Part shown: in pieces, positions 8,299 through 17,603 of the stretch
Numbering within the stretch: the first letter of the stretch is position 1
Layout of the letters: each line of letters begins with the position of its first letter
Assembly (NCBI GenBank): GCA_016714225.1
Contig: JADJNS010000010.1
Span: 1 to 64,000 of the forward strand
Direction: 5' to 3'
Source: Archangiaceae bacterium
GTDB taxonomy: Bacteria > Myxococcota > Myxococcia > Myxococcales > Myxococcaceae
Length of the DNA stretch: 64,000 nt
Made by a program: the position numbers and the translations under genes
The notes under the pieces: generated by a model
Told to the model about the DNA's origin: nothing
Databases searched by the model: none
What the model saw: only the letters and a program-made list of their open reading frames with translations

Positions 8299-9023
8299 AA
8301 GTCTTCCACCCGTTGCGGCGGCACGATGACGGTGCATGCTCGCGACGTCGCTTGTCCTTCGGGTGCGACCGCCGAGATGGGGCGCCCAATGCAGTTGCGC
8401 GGCGGGCGACCGCGCTGCGGTCTCTTCGAGCGTCGGGGCGGTGCCTCCTGAGCTCGGGGTAGCTCCTCGCGCGAGCAGCGCCGTGCCTCGAAAAGCGGGT
8501 GGGAACAGGAGCGGCTGTTCGCGTCGAGGGTCTCTTCCCGCTGGGCCACTGTCCGGTTCGGGAGCCGCGTCTCGTTGGCTCAAAGTCTCGACGTCTTGGC
8601 GGTCTTTCGCACCGCGCCACGTGGGTCAATAGAGGTTCACCCAGTGGGCCTGGATACTCCCACGCCAATTCTGGCCGGTGCGCCTGTGCGCGAATCGACG
8701 GCCGGTCGTCATCGCCCCACCCTGTTCGCCTCGCTGCAGAGCGCCGCAGAGAGAGGGGCTCACCGAGCGCGGAGGCCCGGCAGTGCGTACGGGAAGGCTG
8801 CGCCGCATGCACGAGCGAATCACGCACCACGACGGCGAACCCTTGCGTACCCACCCTTCATAAACCTCGGCGACGCGGTCGCCGCGAAAGTGCGCACGAC
8901 GCGATGGTCCGCCGCCTGCTGTGCGCGCAGCCGTGCTTGAAGCCGCAGCGCCTCGCTGAGCCCAGGCTTCGGGGCCCGGGTTGATCGCCAGCGCCAGACA
9001 CGTATTACTCGGTCGCGTCGCCG
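8249..9023. other. Gene-less region of about 775 bp containing repeats
   Basis: No reading frame here looks coding: the open frames on both strands are short, Arg/Pro/Ser-rich and without a recognisable family. The region holds the ends of the two direct-repeat copies (8221-8298 and 8963-9044) and the family-1 interspersed repeat (8600-8840). The stretch 8299-8599 shows nothing I recognise. It separates two divergent genes whose promoters should lie at its two ends. Confidence 0.7.
8600..8840 (+). repeat. Interspersed repeat family 1, copy A
   Basis: About 240 bp that recurs on the opposite strand at 35916-36180. Identical blocks include GCACCGCGCCACGTGGGTCA (from 8609) and ACTCCCACGCCAATTCTGGC. 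Small indels shift all reading frames between copies, so the element is probably not protein-coding. No terminal inverted repeats or transposase are visible. Confidence 0.85.
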
Positions 9024-9044
9024 ATGCTCCGGTTCGTTCCCCTG
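8963..9044 (+). repeat. Direct repeat, copy 2 (about 75 bp)
   Basis: This is the partner of 8221-8298. This copy includes the start codon (ATG 9024) and the first codons of the DUF1592 lipoprotein gene, so it is presumably the copy in its functional context on this side. Confidence 0.85.
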
Positions 9045-10577
9045 GTGGTGTGTCTGTCGGGTGCCTGCGCGTCGCGGGCGCCCGAGGCGCCGCACGCGCT
9101 GCCCGGCCCGACGGTGCGCCGCCTCACCCGCGCCGAGCTCGACGCCACCTTGAGCGACGCGTTCGCGCGCCCGGTCGCGCTGGGCGACAGCCTCGCCGCC
9201 GAAGACCTGCAGCTGGGCTACGAGGCCCACGACGACCTGCGCGTCACGCCGCTGTTCGCCGACCAGCTCGACTCGGCCAGCGGCCCGGTCGCACGCGCGC
9301 AGGCCGAGGCCGCCACCTGCCAGAGCGGCGAGGCCGAGCGCGACTGCGCGAAGCGCGTGCTCGCCGAGGCGGTGCCGAAGCTGTGGCGCCGCCCCGCCAG
9401 CAGCGACGAAGTCGACGCGCTGCTCGCGCTCTACGACGCGGGCCGCGACGGTGAAGACCACCTCACCGGTCTCGCCCTCGCGCTGCAGGGCGCCATCGAG
9501 GCCAGCGGCACGCTCTACCGCACCGAGCTGGGCGAGGCCTCCACCGGCGCCGGCATCACCCTCACGCCGTGGGAGATTGCCTCGGAGCTCAGCTTTCTCG
9601 CCACCGGCGGCCCGCCCGATGCCGAGCTCATCGCGGTGGCCTCGAGCGGCGCCTTGAGCGAGCCCCAGGTGCGGGTGGGGCAGCTGCAGCGGCTGCTGCA
9701 GTCGCCGCGCGCCGGCCGGCACCTGCGCAGCTTCGTCGAGCAGTGGCTGGGGGTGGTGCACGCCGGCGAGGTGCAGAAGAACAACGGCTCCTTCCCCAAG
9801 TTCGACCTTCAGCTCCGCGACACCATGGCCGCGTCGCTGCAGCGCTTCATCGAAGACGTGCTGGCGGGGCGCGGCCGCGTGCCCGAGCTGCTCGGCGCCG
9901 ACTTCACCTACGCAGACGACGCGCTGGCCGCGTTCTTGGGCTCGAGCGAGCGGCCCGGCCCCACGCTGCAGCGGGTCTCGCTCGAGGGCCTGCCGCGGCG
10001 CGGCGTGTTGAGCCACCCCGCGCTGCTCTCGGTCTACGGCCACAACGACGACGGCTCTCCGGTGCTGCGCGGCAAGCTGGTGCGCACCCGCCTGCTCTGT
10101 GAAGAGCTGCCGCCGCCTCCTCCGGGCGTGGTCGCGGTGCCCGCGCCGGTGTCGCCCACCGCCACCACCCGCCAGCGCGCCGAGGGCCACCTCTCGACGC
10201 AGTCGTGCCGGGTCTGCCACCGGCTGATGGACCCCATCGGCTTCGGCCTCGAGGGGTTCGACGGCTTCGGCGAGTCGCGCACCCTCGAGTCGGGCCAGCC
10301 CGTCGACGACAGCGGCGAAATCATCGAGTCCGACAGCGCCGGCCCGTTTCGCGGCGAGGTCGAGCTGGCGAAGCGGCTGAGCGTGAGCCCCCAGGTGGGC
10401 CGCTGCGCCACCCGGCAGCTCGCGCGCTTCGCGTTCGGGCGCCTCGAGGGCGACGCCGACGCCCACAGCCTCGACCTGAGCCTGCAGAAATATGAGTCGT
10501 CGAGCGGCAGCCTGTACGTCGCGCTCGAGGGCCTGGTCGAGAGCGACGCCTTCGTGAAGCGGGCGGTGGCTCCGTGA
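9024..10577 (+). CDS. DUF1592/DUF1588/DUF1585 multidomain lipoprotein
   Basis: This 517-residue protein has a lipoprotein signal (MLRFVPLVVCLSGACAS). The domain order is that of planctomycete- and myxobacterium-type PSCyt-associated proteins. It has an N-terminal RRLTRAELDATLSD segment, then DUF1592 (about 150-300, with LRSFVEQWLGV). DUF1588 follows (about 325-420, with RRGVLSHPALLSVYG and a CRVCH heme-like motif followed by DPIGFGLEGFDGFG), and then DUF1585 (RQLARFAFGR). Such proteins are exported and pair with a DUF1552 protein, as here (4-nt overlap). A role in polymer or organic-matter handling is often supposed for this pair but is unproven. Confidence 0.9.
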   Translation: MLRFVPLVVCLSGACASRAPEAPHALPGPTVRRLTRAELDATLSDAFARPVALGDSLAAEDLQLGYEAHDDLRVTPLFADQLDSASGPVARAQAEAATCQSGEAERDCAKRVLAEAVPKLWRRPASSDEVDALLALYDAGRDGEDHLTGLALALQGAIEASGTLYRTELGEASTGAGITLTPWEIASELSFLATGGPPDAELIAVASSGALSEPQVRVGQLQRLLQSPRAGRHLRSFVEQWLGVVHAGEVQKNNGSFPKFDLQLRDTMAASLQRFIEDVLAGRGRVPELLGADFTYADDALAAFLGSSERPGPTLQRVSLEGLPRRGVLSHPALLSVYGHNDDGSPVLRGKLVRTRLLCEELPPPPPGVVAVPAPVSPTATTRQRAEGHLSTQSCRVCHRLMDPIGFGLEGFDGFGESRTLESGQPVDDSGEIIESDSAGPFRGEVELAKRLSVSPQVGRCATRQLARFAFGRLEGDADAHSLDLSLQKYESSSGSLYVALEGLVESDAFVKRAVAP

Positions 10578-12004
10578 AGCGCGCGCACGCCCCCGAGACG
10601 CTGCCGGCCACCGTGCACGGCGCGCGCTCGCGGCGCAGCTTCTTGAAGCTGATGGCCGGCGCCGGAGCGATGACCGGCTTCACCCGGCTCTTGTGGCCCT
10701 CGGTCTGCGAGGCGCAGGTGCCGCCGCCGCTGCGCTTCTTCGCGCTGTTCACCGCGCACGGCCGGCTCGACGAGTACTGGCAGCCGAAGAACGGCGAGCT
10801 CGACTTCGACATCGACTTCGAGGGCGCCTCGCTGCAGCCGCTGCAGCCGTTTCGCGACCAGCTGCTGGTGCTCGACGGGCTCGACTACCGGGTGCTGTAC
10901 GAGCACGGCAACCCCGGCCACGAGGGCGGGCCCATCAGCTTCCTCACCGGCGGCGAGGTGCGAATCGAGGGCGGCGAGGCCCTGGCGGTCAGCCCCTCGC
11001 TCGACGTGGTGCTGGGTGACGCGCTCGGCGCGGCGACGCGCTTCCGCACGCTGCAGCTGATGTCGTACTCGGCGAACGGCACCCAGTTCGCCACCAACAC
11101 GCTCTCGTACGGCACCGGCGGGGTGCGGCTGCCGTGGGAGCGCGACCCCTGGGCGCTGTGGCAGCGCATCTTCGCGTCGCTGGTGACCGGGCCGCCGTCG
11201 GCCGCCGAGGTGCGCGCGCTGATGCGCAAGAAGAGCCTGCTCGATTACCTGGTGAAAGACGCGTCGCGCCTGCAGTCGCGGCTGGCGGGCCCCGAGCGCC
11301 AGAAGCTCGACGCCCACCTCGAGGCGCTGCGTGACATCGAGCGCCGCCTCGGCGGCGTGCAGCTCGACTGCACCCGGCCCGCGCAGCCGGCGCCGCAAGA
11401 CAGCGCGCAGCTGGGCGACGTCGCGCGGGTGCCGCAGAACATCACCCTGATGCTCGACCTGGCCGTGCAGGCGCTGGCGTGCGATCTGACGCGGTTCATC
11501 ACCTTCCCGATGATTTCGCAGCCCGACGCGCCGTGGCTGGGCATCACCGAGAGCATTCACGACGACCTGGCGCACCACGTGAACGACGCCGACCCGGTGA
11601 GGCGCGCGCGGGTTCGCGGCACGCTCAATCGCTATCACCGGTGGAACGCCGAGAACGTCGCGCACCTGCTGGGGCAGCTGCGCCAGGTGAGCGAGGGCGG
11701 GGGCACGCTGCTCGACCACTCGATGGTGCTGTGGGGCAACGAGCTGGGCGACCCCGGCGTGCACTCGAGCTTCGGAGTGCCCACCGTCATCGCGGGCGGG
11801 TGCGGCGGCAGGTTCCGCATGGGGCGCTGCCTGCGGCTGCGGTCGGGCGCCGACCCCTCGACCGGGTGGACCAAGGCGGGTGATGCGGTGCCCGGCATGG
11901 TGGCCCACAACCAGCTGCTGGTGAGCATCGCCCAGGCGTTCGGGCACGACGTCAGCGCGTTCGGTCACCCCGACTACCGCGGCGCCCTGGCCGGGCTGAG
12001 CTGA
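10574..12004 (+). CDS. DUF1552 protein with Tat signal
   Basis: This 476-residue protein starts at GTG 10574, overlapping the preceding stop by 4 nt. It has a twin-arginine signal (RSRRSFLKLMAGAGAMTGF), so it is exported folded through Tat. The body matches the DUF1552 layout: FFALFTAHGRLDEYWQPK, LDGLDYRVLYEHGNPGHEGG, a central helical SRLQSRLAGPERQKLDAHL segment, and the late LDHSMVLWGNELGDPGVHSS block. The sulfatase-like alpha/beta fold suggests a hydrolase, but no activity is established. It is convergent with the beta-barrel gene, 1 nt apart. Confidence 0.9.
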   Translation: MKRAHAPETLPATVHGARSRRSFLKLMAGAGAMTGFTRLLWPSVCEAQVPPPLRFFALFTAHGRLDEYWQPKNGELDFDIDFEGASLQPLQPFRDQLLVLDGLDYRVLYEHGNPGHEGGPISFLTGGEVRIEGGEALAVSPSLDVVLGDALGAATRFRTLQLMSYSANGTQFATNTLSYGTGGVRLPWERDPWALWQRIFASLVTGPPSAAEVRALMRKKSLLDYLVKDASRLQSRLAGPERQKLDAHLEALRDIERRLGGVQLDCTRPAQPAPQDSAQLGDVARVPQNITLMLDLAVQALACDLTRFITFPMISQPDAPWLGITESIHDDLAHHVNDADPVRRARVRGTLNRYHRWNAENVAHLLGQLRQVSEGGGTLLDHSMVLWGNELGDPGVHSSFGVPTVIAGGCGGRFRMGRCLRLRSGADPSTGWTKAGDAVPGMVAHNQLLVSIAQAFGHDVSAFGHPDYRGALAGLS

Positions 12005-12005
12005 G

Positions 12006-12839
12006 CTACTTCCCGCCCAGCTCGTAGGTGAGGCCGAGCAGCGGCCGCACCTGGTACAGCTCGCGCAGCTGGGGCGTCACCGCGATGCCCAGCCCGGCCT
12101 CGAGCACCAGCCGGGGAATGATTTCGAACCGCACCCCGGGGATGACCTCGATGAGGTGCTGGTTGTTCGTCCACACCGGGGTGATGTCTGGGCGGAAGAA
12201 GTGGTGCCCCACCGCCTCGAGCGCGAACAGCCACCGGTTGCCCAGGTTGAACGTCGCGCTCACGCCCCACTTCACCGCCTCGGGCACGTCGAAGTCGGGG
12301 TCGGGGCCGCGCTCGCGCACGTGGTGGTAGAGAAAGCCGACGTTCGCCAGCAGCCGGAACCCGTGGTTCGGCCGCACCTCGGCGAGAAAGGTGAGCTCAC
12401 CGTCCCACGTGCCGTCTGACAGCGTCGGCGGCAGCTCGTCGATGCGGCTCGGGCCCGTGGGTATCGTCACGCGCCCCCAGATGCCCAGCGCCCACTTGGG
12501 CCGGTCGAGAAACGTCCACTGCAGGCCGATGGGCAGGTCGCCGAAGTACGCGTGCGCGGTGACGCCCGGAGACGGCACGTAGCTGATGAGCGCCTCGGCC
12601 TGCAGGTCGAGCTCGAGCCCGTCGATGATGCCCCAGCGCGCGTGCGCAGCGACCTGGTGCCAGTGCAGCACGGAGGGAAACCCCGGGTGGCCCACCCCGA
12701 AGAGAAACCCCTGGTAGCTCGCGCCGAGCTCGAGGTGGCCTCCGGGGGTCGTCTCGGCGGTGCGGTTGACGATGGCGCGGTACGGCCGGGCTTCGGCCGT
12801 GAGCGCGCACACACAGAGCAGCAGCGTGAGCCGGCGCAT
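12006..12839 (-). CDS. Outer-membrane beta-barrel protein (transporter-like)
   Basis: This 277-residue protein has a signal peptide (MRRLTLLLCVCALTAEA). The mature part has alternating hydrophobic and aromatic strands such as LELGASYQGFLFG, WGIIDGLELDLQAEALISY, LPIGLQWTFLDRPKWALGIW and KWGVSATFNLGNRWLFALEA. The C-terminal strand LLGLTYELGGK fits a barrel. It resembles the broad transporter / MetA-phenol family of outer-membrane barrels, but substrate and partners are unknown. It follows hemF on the same strand and begins 17 nt after it, so it may be the last gene of the heme operon. Confidence 0.7.
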   Translation of the reverse strand: MRRLTLLLCVCALTAEARPYRAIVNRTAETTPGGHLELGASYQGFLFGVGHPGFPSVLHWHQVAAHARWGIIDGLELDLQAEALISYVPSPGVTAHAYFGDLPIGLQWTFLDRPKWALGIWGRVTIPTGPSRIDELPPTLSDGTWDGELTFLAEVRPNHGFRLLANVGFLYHHVRERGPDPDFDVPEAVKWGVSATFNLGNRWLFALEAVGHHFFRPDITPVWTNNQHLIEVIPGVRFEIIPRLVLEAGLGIAVTPQLRELYQVRPLLGLTYELGGK

Positions 12840-12856
12840 GGGCCGATTCTTCTAAC

Positions 12857-13741
12857 TCAGGCCCACTCGCGCGGCTTGAGGAACTCTTGCAGCTGCGCTT
12901 CGGGCGAGCCCGCTTCGGGCGCGTAGTCGTACTTCCACGACACCAGCGGAGGCATCGAAGTGAGAATGCTCTCGATGCGGCCCTTCGACTGCAGGCCGAA
13001 GAGGGTGCCCCGGTCCCACACCAGGTTGAACTCGACGTAGCGCCCGCGACGGTAGAGCTGCCACTGCCGCTCGCGGTCGGTGTACGGCGTGCCCTGGCGC
13101 TTCTCGACGAGGGGCGCGTAGGCGTCGAGGTAGCTGTCTCCGATTTTTCGAATCAGCTCGAAGCAGCGCCCGCGGTCGCCGTCGTTCAGGTCGTCGCAGA
13201 ACAGCCCGCCCACCCCGCGCTGCTCGTCGCGGTGCTTGAGCACGAAGTAGTCGTCGCACGCCCGCTTGAGCTCGGCGTACCGCTCGCCGGTGGCGCGCTT
13301 CGCGGTGCCGTGCCAGTGCCGCACGTCTTCTTCGTACGGGTAGTACGGAGTCAGGTCGTAGCCGCCGCCGAACCACCAGCCCTCGCCGTCGTCGGTCGAG
13401 AAGGCCCGCACGTTCATGTGGCTGGTCGGCACGTGCGGGTTGAGCGGGTGAATCACCACGCTCACGCCGGCGGCGCGAAACGGGCGCCCCGCGAGCTGCG
13501 GCTGGCGCGCGGTGGCCGAGGGCGGCAGCTGGGTGCCGCGCACGTCGCTGAAGCTCGCGCCGGCGCGCTCGAACACCGCGCCGCCCTCCATCACCGCGGT
13601 GAGGCCCTCGCCGCTCAGCTTGCCCTGCGCGGCCGGCCGCGACCACGCGTCGCGGTTGAACTTCGCACGGCCGTCGAGCTGCTCTAGCTCAGTGAGCAGC
13701 CGCTGCTGCAGGTCTTTGAGATAGGTCACGGCGTCGTTCAT
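12857..13741 (-). CDS. hemF: Oxygen-dependent coproporphyrinogen III oxidase
   Basis: HemF converts coproporphyrinogen III to protoporphyrinogen IX with O2 in the cytoplasm. The 294-residue product has the family signatures HPLNPHVPTSHMNVRAF and WWFGGGYDLTPYYPYEEDV, and the C-terminal EFNLVWDRGTLFGLQSKGR and SILTSMPPLVSWKY blocks. The length is normal. Its ATG overlaps the hemH stop by 4 nt, so it is the last hem gene of the minus-strand operon. No oxygen-independent hemN is present in the window, so this pathway as seen needs oxygen. Confidence 0.97.
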   Translation of the reverse strand: MNDAVTYLKDLQQRLLTELEQLDGRAKFNRDAWSRPAAQGKLSGEGLTAVMEGGAVFERAGASFSDVRGTQLPPSATARQPQLAGRPFRAAGVSVVIHPLNPHVPTSHMNVRAFSTDDGEGWWFGGGYDLTPYYPYEEDVRHWHGTAKRATGERYAELKRACDDYFVLKHRDEQRGVGGLFCDDLNDGDRGRCFELIRKIGDSYLDAYAPLVEKRQGTPYTDRERQWQLYRRGRYVEFNLVWDRGTLFGLQSKGRIESILTSMPPLVSWKYDYAPEAGSPEAQLQEFLKPREWA

Positions 13742-14708
13742 GCGGCCTCCACCAAAAGCGCCAGCGCGTCGATGAACACCGGCGCGTCGTTCACGCACGG
13801 CACCAGGGTGAACTGCTTGCCCCCCGCGGCGAGGAAGCGCTCTTTGAGGCGCAGGCCGATTTCCTCGAGCGTCTCGAGGCAGTCGGCCACGAACGAGGGG
13901 CAGGCCACCGCCAGGTGCTGCACGCCCTGCTTCGCCAGCGCCTGCACGTGGCTCTCGGTCGACGGCTTGAGCCACGGGTCGCGCCCCAGCCGCGACTGAA
14001 ACGAGCTCGACAGCGTCACCCCCGGCAGCCGCTCGGCGAGCGCGCGCGACGTGGCGAGGCACTGCGCGCGGTAGCAGCCCGCCGGCACCCGGGCGCAGCA
14101 TTCGTCGTTCAGGGCGCAGCCCGCATCGGCGGCGCGCACCTGGCGCTCGGGCAGCCCGTGGTAGCTCAACACCACGTGGTCGGCCTCGGCCGCGTGCGTG
14201 CGCACCAGCTCGGCCTGCGCACCCAAGAAGCCCGCGCTCGACCAGAACGGCGGCACCACCTTCACCGCCGGCACCACCGGCCCCGCGCTCAAGGTGCGGT
14301 ACACGCCCTCGAGCACCGAGCCGACGGTCGCCGAGGCGTAGTGGGGAAACATCGGCAGCACGGTGATGCGGCGCGCGCCGTGAAGCTCGCGCAACACCTG
14401 GGGCAGCGCCGGCTTGCCGTAGCCGAAGGCCAGGTGCACCGGCCGCCCCAGCCGCTTCGCGAGCGCGTCGCGCTGCAGCTTCGAGAAGTGAATCAGCGGC
14501 GCGCCGTCTTCGCGCCACACCGCCTGGTACGCGTGGGCGCTCTTCTTGGGCCGGGTGGGCAAGATGATGAGGTTCACCAAGAGCCAGCGCTGCCAGCCGG
14601 GCAGGTCGATGACCCTCGGGTCAGAGAGAAACTCGCGCAGGTAGCGCCGCACCGCCGCGGTCGTGGGCGCGTCGGGAGACCCCACGTTCACCATCACCAC
14701 CGCGTCGC

Positions 14709-14712
<4 letters not shown>
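13738..14712 (-). CDS. hemH: Ferrochelatase with internal cysteine cluster
   Basis: HemH inserts Fe(II) into protoporphyrin IX. The 324-residue protein begins at a GTG that overlaps the response-regulator stop by 4 nt. Visible motifs are VNVGSPDAP, PMFPHYASATVGSV, the metal-binding His in SYHGLPER (His185), SFQSRLGRDPWL and CPSFVADCLETLEE. Five cysteines (199, 205, 206, 213, 218) are packed into about 20 residues just after His185. This is where an internal-segment type of [2Fe-2S] ferrochelatase, described for Myxococcus and relatives, carries most of its ligands. It is followed directly by hemF (4-nt overlap). Confidence 0.96.
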
Positions 14713-15405
<693 letters not shown>

Positions 15406-15413
<8 letters not shown>

Positions 15414-16326
15414 CGGCGGCGCTCAATACCAGAGTGAAGGTGCTGCCCTTGCCGGGACCTTCGCTGAACGCGCGCAGGTCGCCGCCCATCTGCCGCGCCA
15501 GCTGCCGCGAGAGCGACAGGCCCAGCCCGCTGCCGTGGTGCACGCCGCTGCTCTTGCGCGGAGTGAACGGGTCGAACAGGGCCTCGGCGTCGTTGGGGTC
15601 GAAGCCCTGGCCTTCGTCGCGCACCTCGACGTTGAAGCGGGGGCCCGAGGCGTCGGCGCGCAGGGTGGTGCGGCCGCCGCCGTACTTGCGCGCGTTGTCG
15701 AGCAGGTTCTCCAAGATGACCCGAAACGCGTCGCGGTCGGCCCACACGTGCCCAGCCGCCTCGGGCAGCGCGACCTCGAGCTGCTCGCCCTGGGTGGTGC
15801 GGCGGCGGTGGCTCACCACCTCGTCGACCAGCACGTCGGCGCGCAGCCGCTCGCGGCGCTGCACCTGCCGCGCCACGCTGCGCTGGTAGGCGAGAATGGT
15901 CTCGGCGAGGTGCTCGAGGCGGTCGCACTCGCCCACGCCCTAGGTGAGCAGCTCGACGCGCGCCTCTTCGGGAATCGAGCCCAGGCTCAGCGACTGCAAC
16001 AGCGCGCGCACCCCGGCGATGGGGGTCTTCAGCTCGTGGCTGGTGAACTGCAGCAGGCGCTCCATGCGCAGGCGGTCATTGCGGTGGCGGCGCGCGATGA
16101 GAAACAGCGCCAGCATGCACACCGCCAGCGCCACCGCGAACACGCTCGACTCGCCCTGCACCATGAACTTCAGGCGGTCGGCGCGGTCGGCGTCGAACGA
16201 GCCCTGCTCGACGATGAGGCGGCGCACGAAGATGGCCCACCACGAGACCAGCGAGGCGATGATCGCCAGCGCTCCAGCGAGCACGATGGTCTCGGCGTTG
16301 CGCGAGAACCAGGCCCGCACCCTCAT
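15406..16326 (-). pseudogene. Sensor histidine kinase interrupted by an in-frame TAG
   Basis: The frame runs from ATG 16326 (overlapping the hemL stop by 4 nt) to 15406, but TAG at 15940-15942 stops it at codon 129. The N-terminal part has two membrane segments (about 12-34 and 61-78) flanking a short periplasmic loop, then an H-box TSHELKTPIAGVRAL with His97. After the TAG, in the same frame, come the rest of the dimerisation helix (CDRLEHLAETILAYQRS) and a full HATPase domain: N-box ENLLDNARKYGG, G1 DEGQGFDP and G2 GSGLGLSLSRQLA. The sensor domain is very small. Either a sense codon (for example CAG) was misread or mutated, or the kinase is truncated. Everything downstream of the TAG is otherwise intact. 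Confidence 0.85.
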
Positions 16327-17603
16327 GCCAGCGCGTCCAGAAACTGCGTCAGGTGCGCCTCGGTGTGCGCGGCAGAGAGGAAGCTGACCTCGTACGCCGA
16401 CGGCGGCAGGTACACGCCGCGCTCGAGCCAGCGGCGGTAGCTGCCGTGGTACTGCTCGACCGCGGCCGAGCGAATGTCGTCGGCCTCGAGCGGCGGCGCG
16501 GCGTCGAGGTTGAAGTACGGCCACACCACGCTGCCCACGCGCAAGAGCCGGGCCTTCTCTCTCAGCGCGTGGGTCTGCAGCTTCGCGTCGAGCGAGCGGC
16601 CGAGCTGCTCGAGGTGGCGGTACACCTCGCCCTTCTTCAGCTCTTCGAGCGTGGCGATGCCCGCGGCCAGCGCCACCGGGTTACCGGCCATGGTGCCCGC
16701 CTGGTACACCGAGCCCAGCGGCGCGAGCTGCTCCATCACCCGCGCCTTGCCCAGCACCGCGCCCACCGGCATGCCGCCGCCGATGATTTTGCCCAGCGTG
16801 GTGAGGTCGGGCTCGACGCCGCAGAGCTTCGCGTAGCCGTGGTACCCGAAGCGAAAGCCGTTGATGACCTCGTCGAAGATGAGCAGCGCGCCGGCCTTGC
16901 TCGTCTGGGCGCGCAGCGCCTTCAAGAACGCGTCGCTCTGCTTGAGCAGCCCGTTGTTGGCGGGCAGCGGCTCGGTGATGACCGCGGCGATGTCTTTGCC
17001 GTGTTCTCTGAACGCCTGCTCGAGCGCGTCGAGGTTGCCCAGCGGCAGCACCAGGGTGTCTTTGACCGCCGACGGGGGTACGCCCTCGCTGCCGCTCAGG
17101 CCCTGGGTGACCACGCCGCTGCCGGCCTTGGCGAGCAGCGCGTCGCCGTGGCCGTGGTAGCAGCCGGCGAACTTCACCAGCAGCGAGCGGCCGGTGTCGG
17201 CGCGCGCCAGGCGCACCGCGGTCATCACCGCCTCGGTGCCGCTGACCACGAAGCGCGCCCGGTCGGCGTAGGGGAAGCCCTCGAGAATCAGCTCGGCGAG
17301 CCGCGGCTCGTTCTTGTGCACCGTGCCGAAGGCCAGGCCGTCGCGCGCGGTCTTCATCACCGCCTCGACCACCGCGGGGTGCGCGTGCCCGAGAATCAGC
17401 GGGCCCCACGCCATGCAGAAGTCGACGTAGCGGTTGCCGTCTTCGTCGATGGCGTACGCGCCCTCGCCCTTCGAGAAGTAGATGGGCCGCCCGCCCACCT
17501 TGCGAAAGGCGCGCACCGGGCTCGAGACCCCGGCGGGAATCAGGTTCACGGCGCGCGCGTAGAGCGCCTCAGACTTCGCGGTAGAGCCAGCCCTGGTCGT
17601 CAT
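16323..17603 (-). CDS. hemL: Glutamate-1-semialdehyde 2,1-aminomutase
   Basis: HemL is a PLP enzyme that makes 5-aminolevulinate from glutamate-1-semialdehyde, the second step of the C5 pathway. The 426-residue protein has the class III aminotransferase blocks IPAGVSSPVRAF, SGTEAVMTAVRLARA, FAGCYHGHGDALL, LIFDEVINGFR and the PLP Lys272 in TLGKIIGGGMPVGA. Its start overlaps the end of hemC by 35 nt, and its stop overlaps the kinase start. The pairing with hemA in the same operon confirms the C5 route. Confidence 0.98.
   Translation of the reverse strand: MTTRAGSTAKSEALYARAVNLIPAGVSSPVRAFRKVGGRPIYFSKGEGAYAIDEDGNRYVDFCMAWGPLILGHAHPAVVEAVMKTARDGLAFGTVHKNEPRLAELILEGFPYADRARFVVSGTEAVMTAVRLARADTGRSLLVKFAGCYHGHGDALLAKAGSGVVTQGLSGSEGVPPSAVKDTLVLPLGNLDALEQAFREHGKDIAAVITEPLPANNGLLKQSDAFLKALRAQTSKAGALLIFDEVINGFRFGYHGYAKLCGVEPDLTTLGKIIGGGMPVGAVLGKARVMEQLAPLGSVYQAGTMAGNPVALAAGIATLEELKKGEVYRHLEQLGRSLDAKLQTHALREKARLLRVGSVVWPYFNLDAAPPLEADDIRSAAVEQYHGSYRRWLERGVYLPPSAYEVSFLSAAHTEAHLTQFLDALA

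Noticed and set aside
8626..8823. Small minus-strand ORF in the family-1 repeat (ends in HWVNLY)
   Set aside because: A similar peptide tail occurs in copy B, but frames upstream differ because of indels, and no ribosome-binding site precedes it; treated as repeat, not gene.
8221..9044. Insertion sequence bounded by direct repeats
   Set aside because: The 75-bp repeats are far too long for target-site duplications, the interior has no transposase frame, and no terminal inverted repeats were found.
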